This document shows positions 1 to 10,155 of a DNA stretch of 22,371 nt, piece by piece. The translations under genes and the position numbers were made by a program. The stretch lies in contig NC_030991.1 in the NCBI RefSeq assembly GCF_000149955.1, forward strand, positions 4,461,501 through 4,483,871. Direction: 5' to 3'. Under the pieces are notes generated by a model. The model did not search any database. It saw only the letters and a list, made by a program, of their open reading frames with translations, and was not told the origin of the DNA. This DNA is from Fusarium oxysporum f. sp. lycopersici 4287 (lineage: Eukaryota; Ascomycota; Sordariomycetes; Hypocreales; Nectriaceae). Every line of letters begins with the position of its first letter. The first letter of the stretch is position 1.

Positions 1-41
1 CAAATACTGCGGGGACGCCATCGGCTCCCTAACAGCAGTTT

Positions 42-434
42 TCAGAGAAGGAATTTTGGAGAGTTCACCTTCTCTGACAACACCTTTGTCGGATCTAATG
101 GCGGCACCTCAGAACCAGAACGCCTTAGATATCGGAGGACGGTGCCCGTGGCATCGGTAGCGACATCCTCCCGATCAACGACGCCGATTGCGATGGGTTT
201 TTCCCCTTTGAAGGCAAGCCGCACCGCCGGCCTCTGATTCCTTCCCAAGGTTTTTCCCTGCCGCCACGACAGTCGACTACGAGCTACAACTTGGTTACTG
301 GAGATTGTGGACTGCGTCAGCAGATGTAGTGATGCGTGAGAGAATTCTGGTCGGTGGAAAAAGCTCGACAGTAGATTGCCCCCGAACCCGCTGACGGGTG
401 ACGGGCTTGAGAAATACAGCACCTTTTGTGCCAT
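42..434 (-). CDS. Unrecognised 130-residue ORF, doubtful gene
   Basis: An open frame of 130 codons runs from an ATG at 434 to a TGA near 42. I do not recognise the product. It has no clear signal peptide, membrane segment or repeat; the N-terminal part is rich in serine, and the middle has a moderately charged stretch around residues 75-110. No intron or promoter signal supports expression. It lies just left of the truncated katG, so it may belong to whatever sequence replaced the katG 5' end. It could equally be a chance ORF in GC-balanced DNA. Confidence 0.2.
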   Translation of the reverse strand: MAQKVLYFSSPSPVSGFGGNLLSSFFHRPEFSHASLHLLTQSTISSNQVVARSRLSWRQGKTLGRNQRPAVRLAFKGEKPIAIGVVDREDVATDATGTVLRYLRRSGSEVPPLDPTKVLSEKVNSPKFLL

Positions 435-2166
<1,732 letters not shown>

Positions 2167-3308
2167 AGTTTTCTCCGTCATCTTTGACATTTTTTAGATT
2201 TATATATTTTTTTATTATATAGTTCGTTTATATATCTGTTCAAACTGCTTGAATCAACAACATGAATATGAAAATGCCTCGTCCTTTTACACGACCCTGA
2301 GGGATCATGGACTATATGTGTTGGATACGCAGCTGTACGATGGGGTAAGTGTATTAAGATGTGGATCAGAATGTTGTGATGTTATTGATTGTCGACTTGA
2401 TGATGCCTTTTTCTATTTTCTCTCGTCAGAGTCAACGCAGCCCCCAAATCAAATCCAATCAAACAAATTGCCTAACAAATCAATCAAATATGCCAAAATT
2501 TTATTTCAATCAAACAAATACAAGATCCTCGATTTGAAATAACATTTGATAGATTTGATACACAACATGCCATCTAGCCTCCATTAATGAGCTACCCCAA
2601 TACCACCGTTCAGGCTGGTGGGGGAGAAAGTAGCTCCTTAACTTTTATGTCTCGTCCTAGCAATATCAAGTCGCGTCAGTGCTAGTTTGTTTTTTATGTC
2701 GCATTGGATGTGCTTAAAATGGATTGAAGGTCGGGTCATTCATAATGAGCAGCAGTAATGAGTTGATTGGTTCTATCTTCTGTGTGCGGTATTCCATCCC
2801 ACAGGTTTTACTTTAAATCATCCAGCTTGATTACTAAGGGTTGTTGTTCCTGAGGATCATTAAGACCATGCCCGACCTGCGATACGAAGCCATCGACGCG
2901 GCTTGCGGCTGCGCAAAGCGCGAATTGAGGTGTCTGCTGTGCACTTGTTAAGGATTTAGGTGTAGACAGGGCCACATTCTTAACACTTGTATGCCAAGAA
3001 AGTGGGATGACAAGGGAAGGTTGACGCCATGGGTAAGCATAATCTTGACGGCCTCAGGAGACAACTGCGTTAGTAATTAATCTAGTTGTATGCTTTACGT
3101 AACGAAAAAAAATAAAAACAAAATAATAAGAATGTTCAATCAACACATTTGCTGCTGCTCTTCACATTCACTTTAACCTTTGAGCACGCTTAGTGCGATG
3201 CCATCACTCTTGATAAACATTCACGTAAGAGTGGACAGGGGGCAGATGACAATTTGGGGTCCATGACGATTTATGAATAGAAGTGTAGGGTGATTGGTTG
3301 TAGATTTG
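2167..3308. other. Intergenic, AT-rich, with ATCAAA motif cluster
   Basis: No convincing gene is present. Just after the katG stop is a T/A-rich 3' region. At about 2438-2565 there is a dense cluster of ATCAAA/CAATCAAA motifs that switches to the reverse orientation (ATTTGATAGATTTGATA) at its right end. It begins with CAGCCCCCAAATCAAATCC, which resembles a hAT-style terminus but is unproven. The remainder (2600-3300) shows scattered ORFs under 40 codons and no tRNA or rRNA signal that I can see. Confidence 0.5.
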
Positions 3309-6059
3309 CTAGCAAGGCGCTCTCGCGACTCGTGCCCATCGGTCAGCATTCCACTCTGAGAACACCGTCTTTGCCAACCAAATATCCTCTGAAAAGCTTT
3401 GACTTGGCCGATTCCGCTTGCTTGAATCGCCAGTCACCTTCTTGGCATCCATCATCGTCTCCGACTTCCACGCTCGCTTGTTCGGCACCAGCTGCGCCAA
3501 CGGACGCCGAGGCGGCTTGAGGAGCAAAGCCCGTTCAAAGTCGATCACCATAACCCTGTTGGTCTCAGGATTGAATAACATGTTTGCAAGTCGCACATCT
3601 TTGTGGACCACGCCCTCTCGATGCATGGCTCTCAAGGACCGAATGGCCTCGTCTTCGAGCGGCCTGTCCGTGTCGCCAATTCTCTGTGCTCTGTCGATGC
3701 TGCAGCCTCCCCAGGACAAAAATGACATGTGCACCACGTAGACCCGGTGGTCATAGTAGTACGTCTTGTTCATCGACCGAAGGTCAACCGCACCCAGGAA
3801 AACAGGCACGTGGACGCCTTGGATTGGTTTGAGACGCTCGTAGACAGCAGCCTCGTGCTCGAGATCTTTGATGAAAGCCCGCACCGTGCCCTTGCTGACA
3901 AAGGTGTAGCCATGCGCAAGTAGGGTCACTTGGAAAAGCACACCCCGCGCACCACCCTCCCCCAGTGGCCTGATCCCGTCGTCGAGCGACTGTTTCAGCT
4001 GCATCCAGAGTAGGCGAAGCCACTCCTTGTGATCGACAGGATGACGTGCGCGGGCGGCGGGAGCACAGCTCTTGCCGTGAAGCGCCACGTTCGGGCACTT
4101 TGGGTCGAGAAAACCACCGTTGACCATCCCGACAAGACATTTCTGCGTACAGTACTGCCGACCCTGCTCGCCACCTCCTCCTCCGCGCGGCCGTAACGCC
4201 AGTAACGCTAGTCGCTGGCTCCGCCTAGTCCCTTGTCTTGTGTTTCGTCCGCTTGGCGTAGGCGTGTCCGGTGGCCTGGGCGCCGACTCGTCATCAGATG
4301 GTTCCTGCCTGTCGTCCTTCCTCAACAACCCCTCGCCAGTCTGGCACGCGGCTGTTCGACGTGTCCTTTTGCGGGGCAAGGCCGGCGACCGATCGACATC
4401 CTTGTAGGTGGTAGGTTCATGGCCAGGTGAGTAGTCTGAAGACGTCGACCGTTCATTTTCCGGGATGGAACGCAATGTCGATTCGAAGTCCTCAGCCCAC
4501 GTCTTCAAGTTCTTCATAGCTTTTAGACGTTCCTCCTGCCTATTCCCCCGTCGTTCTCCAGGCGAACCGAGAGCCATAAGGGTGAACGCCAGATATTGAC
4601 CGACAGCCGTGCATATATGGACGTTGTTCGGATGTGCCGACACCTCCGGACCAGGCTCTGCTAGATGATAGTACAGAGTCTCAGGTTCGTCCCAGTTAAC
4701 CTTGAGAAACACGATGGCCTCGCCAGTGGTAAGAAGACCATATTCAAGGCCACTCTCGATCATGTAATGATATGTCTGCGTCACGGCAGATGCCGTCAGC
4801 TTCTCCGCGTAGTACTGGAAACGCGCGTCAGGGTCTACAGAAGTTGGAATCGTCCTTCGGTTCACGACTTCCTTGTGGATGTCCATGGCGCGGAGACCGA
4901 GACGAAGATGCGGAGCGGTCAACTTGTGAGGAGGCTTATACTCGGAAACGTAAACCATGGTGCGCCGGGAAGACTCGGTGTTGTCGGATCGATAGACGCA
5001 AATTTGATCCGGCCGCAGCTGCTTGAGATCTCTTCGGTGGTCCGGCGTCTGCGGTGGTGTCGATGGGGTCCCCCGCTCAACGACTTCTTCGGCGACATCG
5101 CTGAGGGCATGGGGATGGTTCTCAAAGACGTGTAAGAAGGTGCAGCCGGATTGGAAAGCCCTGCGGACCTCTTCCACCTGTTTGAGCTGTTGTATGATGG
5201 CTCTGACCGGATCCTCCACGCTATTATGTAGGAAATATTCGAGCGTCTTCTCGTCTGCTATCGGTCGTTGAGAGATCCTGTTCCCCAAGCCGGCCAGGAA
5301 GTTTCGGTTCTCGAAAACGCGGCTTTCGGTAGGAAATGAACCGTAGAGTGTACCGAAGGTGAGCTTCTGTTGATCAAGGAAGTCGGGCCACGGCCTGAGG
5401 TTTTTAGGACACCACTTGTCACGCGGATTGGTGATGGAGCCCCTTGAAGTCAGATTTGGATCTGTTTCGATGGCGAAGCGAGAGAAAACGGAGATATGGC
5501 AGGCTGCAATGTATTCGTCAAGTGTCGTGAGTCGTGTTTGTTCCTCTGACACTTCGGCGCGCTGCTGTTCTCTCTCGGCGCGTTGCTGTTCCTTCTCGGC
5601 GCGTTGCCGCTCCTCCTGTCGTTCTCTCTCCGCTTCCTCGGCGCGTTGCTGTTCCCTCTCGGCGCGTTGCTGTTCCTTCTCGGCGCGTTGCCGCTCCTCC
5701 TGTCGTTCTCTCTCTGCGTCCTCAGCGCGTTGCTGTTCCCTCTCGGCGCGTTGCCGCTCCTCCTGTCGTTCTCTCTCTGCGTCCTCAGCGCGTTGCTGTT
5801 CCCTCTCGGCGCGTTGCCGCTCCTCCTGTCGTTCTCTCTCTGCGTCCTCAGCGCGTTGCTGTTCCCTCTCGGCGCGTTGCTGTTCCCTCTCGGCGCGTTG
5901 CTGTTCCCTCTCGGCGCGCTGCTGTTCCCTCTCGGCGCGTTGCCGCTCCTCCTGTCGTTCTCTCTCTGCTTCCTCGGCGCGTTGTCGCTCCTCCTTCGCG
6001 CGCTGCTCAGCTTCTCCTAGGAGTCTTGTCAACTCTTCTACACTCAATGATCCATCCAT
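3309..6059 (-). CDS. Coiled-coil / PD-(D/E)XK-like / kinase-like protein, 916 residues
   Basis: A single intact ORF. I choose the ATG at 6059 (A at -3, G at +4) because the protein then begins MDGSLSVEELTRLLGEAEQR and runs straight into the coiled coil; an upstream in-frame ATG at 6365 would add 102 low-complexity-free residues of unclear merit. Residues 18-172 are a charged coiled coil built of a REQQRAE heptad. Residues 175-530 are a conserved region with RPDQ (Asp351), SEYK (Glu373, Lys375) and a Gln428 helix, the spacing of a PD-(D/E)XK nuclease core. Residues 550-630 are basic and disordered (PRKRTRR, RRSQRL). A CX3CX13CX5H cluster starts at Cys637. The kinase-like domain covers about 695-905: candidate Lys723, Glu736, HKDVRLAN (Asp821, Asn826) and IDFE in place of DFG (Asp840). 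It resembles large fungal families of unknown function; the domain fusion also recalls Crinkler-type effectors. Substrate and partners are unknown. Confidence 0.82.
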   Translation of the reverse strand: MDGSLSVEELTRLLGEAEQRAKEERQRAEEAERERQEERQRAEREQQRAEREQQRAEREQQRAEREQQRAEDAERERQEERQRAEREQQRAEDAERERQEERQRAEREQQRAEDAERERQEERQRAEKEQQRAEREQQRAEEAERERQEERQRAEKEQQRAEREQQRAEVSEEQTRLTTLDEYIAACHISVFSRFAIETDPNLTSRGSITNPRDKWCPKNLRPWPDFLDQQKLTFGTLYGSFPTESRVFENRNFLAGLGNRISQRPIADEKTLEYFLHNSVEDPVRAIIQQLKQVEEVRRAFQSGCTFLHVFENHPHALSDVAEEVVERGTPSTPPQTPDHRRDLKQLRPDQICVYRSDNTESSRRTMVYVSEYKPPHKLTAPHLRLGLRAMDIHKEVVNRRTIPTSVDPDARFQYYAEKLTASAVTQTYHYMIESGLEYGLLTTGEAIVFLKVNWDEPETLYYHLAEPGPEVSAHPNNVHICTAVGQYLAFTLMALGSPGERRGNRQEERLKAMKNLKTWAEDFESTLRSIPENERSTSSDYSPGHEPTTYKDVDRSPALPRKRTRRTAACQTGEGLLRKDDRQEPSDDESAPRPPDTPTPSGRNTRQGTRRSQRLALLALRPRGGGGGEQGRQYCTQKCLVGMVNGGFLDPKCPNVALHGKSCAPAARARHPVDHKEWLRLLWMQLKQSLDDGIRPLGEGGARGVLFQVTLLAHGYTFVSKGTVRAFIKDLEHEAAVYERLKPIQGVHVPVFLGAVDLRSMNKTYYYDHRVYVVHMSFLSWGGCSIDRAQRIGDTDRPLEDEAIRSLRAMHREGVVHKDVRLANMLFNPETNRVMVIDFERALLLKPPRRPLAQLVPNKRAWKSETMMDAKKVTGDSSKRNRPSQSFSEDIWLAKTVFSEWNADRWARVARAPC
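5550..6010 (-). repeat. In-frame coding minisatellite (21-bp heptad unit, 63-bp higher-order unit)
   Basis: Within the coiled-coil gene, a 21-bp unit encoding REQQRAE is repeated many times. It is organised into larger blocks of about 63 bp beginning ERQEERQRAE and ending AEDAER or AEEAER. Six such blocks are visible; one has four heptads in a row and two others have Lys in place of Arg. Because the unit is exactly one coiled-coil heptad, gain or loss of units keeps both the reading frame and the helix register. The lack of stops on the opposite strand produces three long shadow ORFs there. Confidence 0.92.
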
Positions 6060-6365
6060 GATATGTGGGATTGGTCTCGTGGTGAGGATCGATTTCGAAG
6101 GGTGGATATTTGCATCGCAAACGGGTGTTTTGTGTTTTGAAGCTCGGCCTAAATAAAGAGGAGCCCCATCAGGTTGCGAGGGGTTACCCGGCCGGAAATC
6201 GTTTAACGCAAGATCTTTGTCAGCGTGCGGGGCTCCACGCAATAAGACTTTAGCGGGTCCCAGAGTAATTTGATTGACCAGCAACTGCATCACTATCACC
6301 TGTAGGTTTTTCTTTTCTTTTTTTACCCCGGATGAAGATCTGGTTCGATTACTACAACGAGCCAT

Positions 6366-6894
6366 TCAACGCGGCAGAATGAGTGCCTCAATTGGGTCAT
6401 CGCCCGTTCTTCCCTCTAGTAGTCAATGATAAAATCAATTGTAGCAGATTTGAATTATCTGCCCCATATTACAGGGAGGTAGATTTGATTTCATTGACAG
6501 GGGTTGATTTGATTTTTGTGAGCCAATCATAGCTCACCACTATTCCGTCAAAGACCCGCAACGAACGCGTAAAGCTTCCACGAAGCGATTCCAGTAGGCG
6601 ATTCCAGTAGGCGATTCCAGCTCAAGTTTTCAGGGCCACAACCAACATCTCTTGTCTTTTGTAGCTTCATCAGATCCTTAAATACTTAATAATATAGGAG
6701 CGCTTTTTGTTTTTTTCTTTTTTTGAAATTAAACCTTTGTTTCTTCTGTTGAAATGGGAAGATTCATATTTTTATTTTTTTTTCATTCAAAATATGCAGT
6801 AGGAGAACTACTGGTTATGTACAGGCACCACCTCCGTGGAATGTTCCACCTTGTTCCACACCTTGCCACCGACTTGGTCGTCTCACATTTGTGA
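6366..6894. other. Non-coding, with inverted ATCAAA cluster and 13-bp tandem repeat
   Basis: No gene is seen. At about 6424-6525 lies a cluster of TTTGATT motifs, mostly opposite in orientation to the ATCAAA cluster at 2438-2565. At 6585-6620 a 13-bp unit GCGATTCCAGTAG is repeated 2.8 times without mismatch. From 6690 to 6790 the sequence is T-rich with homopolymer runs. The stretch 6783-6894 may be further decayed sequence of the DDE transposase relic that follows, but I cannot read a frame through it. Confidence 0.5.
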
Positions 6895-7080
6895 TCTCCA
6901 ACAAAGGGACCACAGACTCGGAATTGGACTTCATTCATCGAAGCTGTCACTGCTGACGGCCGCGCTTTAGTTCCTGGCATAATCTTCAAGGGGAAGGAAC
7001 TGCAGAAACAATGGTTTCTTGACGAGTTCAAGCAGATAGCAGACTGGTATTACATAACTTCGCCCAACGGGTGGACTGAT
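6895..7080 (+). pseudogene. Relic of pogo-like DDE_1 transposase
   Basis: The frame starting after a TGA at 6892 reads about 62 residues with the DDE superfamily endonuclease (DDE_1) pattern of fungal pogo/Fot-like transposons: NWTSFIEAVTADGRALVPG, then IIFKGKELQKQWF, then DWYYITSPNGWTD. In intact relatives this block sits between the first and second catalytic acidic residues. Similarity stops abruptly after the NGWTD codons at about 7080, and no upstream part, helix-turn-helix domain or later DDE residues can be read. It has no start codon and is too short to be functional. The break on the right coincides with a candidate hAT terminus at 7086. Confidence 0.75.
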
Positions 7081-7085
7081 GACCG

Positions 7086-7515
7086 CAGTGATCGGAATGG
7101 TCTGGTATGGTCTGGTATGGGGGGTCAAACCAAACCATACGGGCGCCAATAGGTGCGCACCTGGATGCGCACGTAAGTGTCACGTGTTGCGCACCCGGTG
7201 CGTCTGTAAGAGAGTTATGTAAGCCCAACACCCTTGTATGCCAGCCAGCCTATTGTATTTTATTGTATTCATTCTAATCTCTAGATGACGAACTGCTCTG
7301 CTATACAGATTTTTTCTCACGGTGCCATAATTGGGATTCAAGTAATGTAGGCGTTAATAATAATCACAGCAGTAACTAACAGGCCTCTATAATATCCGCC
7401 TTCAGCCTACCACGGCGATCAACTATGGTAAGCTTTGCACTGCTGAAAAGGCGTTCACACTCATCTGACATGGGCGAGATCGCAAACAGATCCAGAGCGA
7501 AGCGAGCAAGATCTC
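7086..7515 (-). mobile_element. hAT element, 3' end, cut by sequence gap
   Basis: The left terminus is proposed at 7086 because the sequence there starts with CAG (CAGTGATCGGAATGGTCTGG), as hAT inverted repeats do, and because homology of the interrupted DDE_1 relic ends just before it. GATGACCG would be the left 8-bp target duplication. Subterminal direct copies of TCTGGTATGG and an inverted CCAAACCATAC follow. Between 7146 and 7206 four GTGCGCA-type motifs are packed, including the palindrome AGGTGCGCACCT. The transposase C-terminus (7376-7515) reads towards this end. The other terminus must lie within the N run or has been lost. The boundary is inferred; the transposase part is certain. 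Confidence 0.6.
7376..7515 (-). pseudogene. hAT transposase, C-terminal dimerisation region
   Basis: The frame emerging from the N gap reads the hAT C-terminal dimerisation motif: DLARFALDLFAISPMS, then DECERLFSSAKLTIVDRRGR, then LKADIIEAC and a stop at 7376-7378. The ECERxFSSAxxxxxxRRxRL core is diagnostic for the family. Related proteins usually continue for some residues after IIEA (a CL..W tail), so this copy looks slightly shortened. The upstream part (zinc finger, catalytic residues) is hidden in the gap at 7516-8456, so integrity cannot be judged. Confidence 0.85.
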
Positions 7516-8456
7516 NNNNNNNNNNNNNNNNNNNNNNNNNNNNNNNNNNNNNNNNNNNNNNNNNNNNNNNNNNNNNNNNNNNNNNNNNNNNNNNNNNNNN
7601 NNNNNNNNNNNNNNNNNNNNNNNNNNNNNNNNNNNNNNNNNNNNNNNNNNNNNNNNNNNNNNNNNNNNNNNNNNNNNNNNNNNNNNNNNNNNNNNNNNNN
7701 NNNNNNNNNNNNNNNNNNNNNNNNNNNNNNNNNNNNNNNNNNNNNNNNNNNNNNNNNNNNNNNNNNNNNNNNNNNNNNNNNNNNNNNNNNNNNNNNNNNN
7801 NNNNNNNNNNNNNNNNNNNNNNNNNNNNNNNNNNNNNNNNNNNNNNNNNNNNNNNNNNNNNNNNNNNNNNNNNNNNNNNNNNNNNNNNNNNNNNNNNNNN
7901 NNNNNNNNNNNNNNNNNNNNNNNNNNNNNNNNNNNNNNNNNNNNNNNNNNNNNNNNNNNNNNNNNNNNNNNNNNNNNNNNNNNNNNNNNNNNNNNNNNNN
8001 NNNNNNNNNNNNNNNNNNNNNNNNNNNNNNNNNNNNNNNNNNNNNNNNNNNNNNNNNNNNNNNNNNNNNNNNNNNNNNNNNNNNNNNNNNNNNNNNNNNN
8101 NNNNNNNNNNNNNNNNNNNNNNNNNNNNNNNNNNNNNNNNNNNNNNNNNNNNNNNNNNNNNNNNNNNNNNNNNNNNNNNNNNNNNNNNNNNNNNNNNNNN
8201 NNNNNNNNNNNNNNNNNNNNNNNNNNNNNNNNNNNNNNNNNNNNNNNNNNNNNNNNNNNNNNNNNNNNNNNNNNNNNNNNNNNNNNNNNNNNNNNNNNNN
8301 NNNNNNNNNNNNNNNNNNNNNNNNNNNNNNNNNNNNNNNNNNNNNNNNNNNNNNNNNNNNNNNNNNNNNNNNNNNNNNNNNNNNNNNNNNNNNNNNNNNN
8401 NNNNNNNNNNNNNNNNNNNNNNNNNNNNNNNNNNNNNNNNNNNNNNNNNNNNNNNN
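7516..8456. other. Sequence gap, 941 N
   Basis: Unresolved bases. The gap separates the C-terminus of a hAT transposase (left, reading leftward) from an NWD-type gene whose 5' part is missing (right, reading rightward). Its non-round length suggests a size estimated during scaffolding. At 941 bp it is too short to contain the missing N-terminal part of a full-length hAT transposase plus the N-terminal and NACHT regions of the NWD gene, so at least one of them is truncated or the gap size is wrong. Confidence 0.95.
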
Positions 8457-9892
8457 AGATGTGAAATCGTCCAGAGCTTTCGTCTAGTCGTCGGCACCAT
8501 CATCACACTGGCTAGCCCGTTGTCGATGCGCGCTCTAGCGCTACTTCTTGATGTTCATGTCAATAAGGTGACGACTAGGCTAAGGGTATTGCATTCTGTT
8601 TTGGAGGTTCCGGAAAGGCTCGATTCACCGGTGCGACTGCTCCATTTATCGTTCCGAGATTATCTCGTCGATCCAGAGAACAGAGAGACAGTCGAGTTAT
8701 GGGTGGATGAGAAACTTACTCACCGAAACCTGGTAAAACACTGCTTGCGTGTTATGCGAGGCGTTCTGCGTGAGAACATATGCGGTCTGTCTTTCCCAGG
8801 TATGCGTCGATCTGCAGTAGGCGTTACGCAACTTGAGGAACACATGCCTTCACAGCTCCAATATGCTTGTATGTATTGGGTCCATCATCAGATGAAGGGC
8901 GATCCTGAACACAACGACGGCGACGAGGTTCATGATTTCCTGATGACACACTTCCTCCACTGGCTGGAGGCGCTGAGCTTGCTGGGCCGAGCCAGAGAAT
9001 GTCTCGACTCACTCAAATCAATGGCAAATTGGCTGGTGGTAAGTTTACGTATTTCGAAACTGTCCCTGCTGACTCTTGATAGGGCCGAAGAGATTCAAGC
9101 CTGTCGAAATTTGTAGCCGATGCAATTCGATTCCTTCAGGCCAATTTCTCTGTAGTTACCGAAGCACCGCTGCAGATTTATTCTTCTGCCCTGATTTTCG
9201 CCCCAAGCAAGAGCATTGTGAGAAAGACATTTGAAAACGTTATCCCCAGATGGATAAGCACTCTGCCGAAGGTTCAAGAAAATTGGGATGCATGCTTGTT
9301 GACTCTGGAGGGCCATAGCAGCCCGGTCGACTCGGTGGTGTTCTCGAACGACTCGATGAAGCTGGCATCGGCCTCTTACGACAAGACGATATGGATCTGG
9401 AATGCGGAGACGGGCGACTGTGAGCGAGTGCTAGAGGGCCATAGCGACTGGGTCAGGTCGGTGGTGTTCTCGCACGACTCGAAAAAGGTGGTATCGGCCT
9501 CTAACGACAAGATGGTACGGATCTGGAACGCGGAGACTGGAACATCCAAGGATGTCATTTTGTTAGGGCGCTTTTGCAGATGTTCTTTCTTTTTACGCCC
9601 GATGAGCGTGGGCATCGTCACAGATCATGGGTGTATTTGCTTTGACTGGCGGCTCAAGGTTATCCCGCAGAACTCCCTATGTCATTACAGCCTTTCCGGG
9701 GTCCCATCGGTCGCCTCTCACGACGGCACCTGGGTTACGACAGCTGGAACAGACTTGCTTTGGCTACCTCCCGAATGTCGCGATGGCAGAGTAGCTGTTG
9801 CGGGAAGTACGATTGCCGTAGGCTGCCGCTCGGGAAAAGTTGTGTTATTGGGGTTTTCTGCGGTGGACATAGCGGACATAGCGCAATCTTGA
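8457..9892 (+). CDS. NACHT-WD40 (NWD/STAND NLR-like) protein, 3' part
   Basis: Exon 8457-9038 and exon 9083-9892 join in phase 0 across a 44-bp intron (GTAAGT...GATAG) to give 463 residues and a TGA stop; the 5' part is lost in the N gap. The first exon matches the region just after the NACHT ATPase domain in fungal NWD proteins (TIITLASPLSMRALALLLDV, then SPVRLLHLSFRDYLVDP, MPSQLQYACMYWVHH, HFLHWLEALSLLGR). The second has the linker (DAIRFLQAN, IYSSALIFAPSKSIVRKTF), WD repeats at residues 270-311 and 312-353, and a C-terminal tail ending in a short blade-like segment (GTWVTTAGTDLLWLPPECR). Such proteins are intracellular STAND receptors; some control heterokaryon incompatibility. Two repeats are too few for a closed propeller alone, so the array may be contracted. 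The NACHT domain itself is not visible. Confidence 0.85.
9308..9559 (+). repeat. Two near-identical 126-bp WD40 repeat units
   Basis: Two tandem 42-codon units start at 9308 and 9434, each beginning GAGGGCCATAGC and encoding EGHS..V.SVVFS.DS..., ending in IWNAETG. They are highly alike at DNA level, with differences concentrated at a few codons after GHS and around the strand-b and strand-c positions (SPVD against DWVR, SYDKTIW against SNDKMVR). High DNA identity with scattered replacement sites is the known pattern of HET-type hypervariable WD arrays. Confidence 0.85.
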
Positions 9893-10153
9893 TGATTTGA
9901 CCTTTCGAAGTAATCCATTGTCCATGATGCGGATCACTAGACACAACTGTGCTGAGTGTTGTTTATCTGGCAGCTAATCCTACATATATCGATGTATGAT
10001 TACTATCCTGTACATTTCACCGGTAGCAATAGAGACTGTGGTGATTGTGCTGGATGAAGTGTCCTGGCTTATTCTGGACGCGTATCTAACAATTCCCAGC
10101 CGCCAATCTAACAAAGTGCTGTGGGCTGCCCAGTTATAGGTTGGTCATAAGGA
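9893..10153. other. Downstream flank of the NWD gene, nothing recognised
   Basis: Non-coding sequence between the NWD stop and the inverted-repeat element. No ORF of note, repeat or RNA gene seen. Confidence 0.5.
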
Positions 10154-10155
10154 TA

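Noticed and set aside
2249..2542. 97-codon ORF downstream of katG
   Set aside because: It has no recognisable motif, and its second half is the ATCAAA repeat cluster translated into Asn/Lys/Gln-rich sequence.
5550..6010. CRISPR-like regular repeat array
   Set aside because: Units are contiguous 21/63-bp coding repeats without unique spacers, in a eukaryotic gene.
5416..6156. Long plus-strand ORFs in all three frames (246, 175 and 145 codons) rich in Ser/Arg or Leu
   Set aside because: They are reverse-strand shadows of the heptad minisatellite, which happens to lack stops on both strands.
7376..9116. 376- and 563-codon ORFs spanning the N run
   Set aside because: Most of their length is undetermined bases; only the ends carry real coding sequence, and they belong to two different genes on opposite strands.
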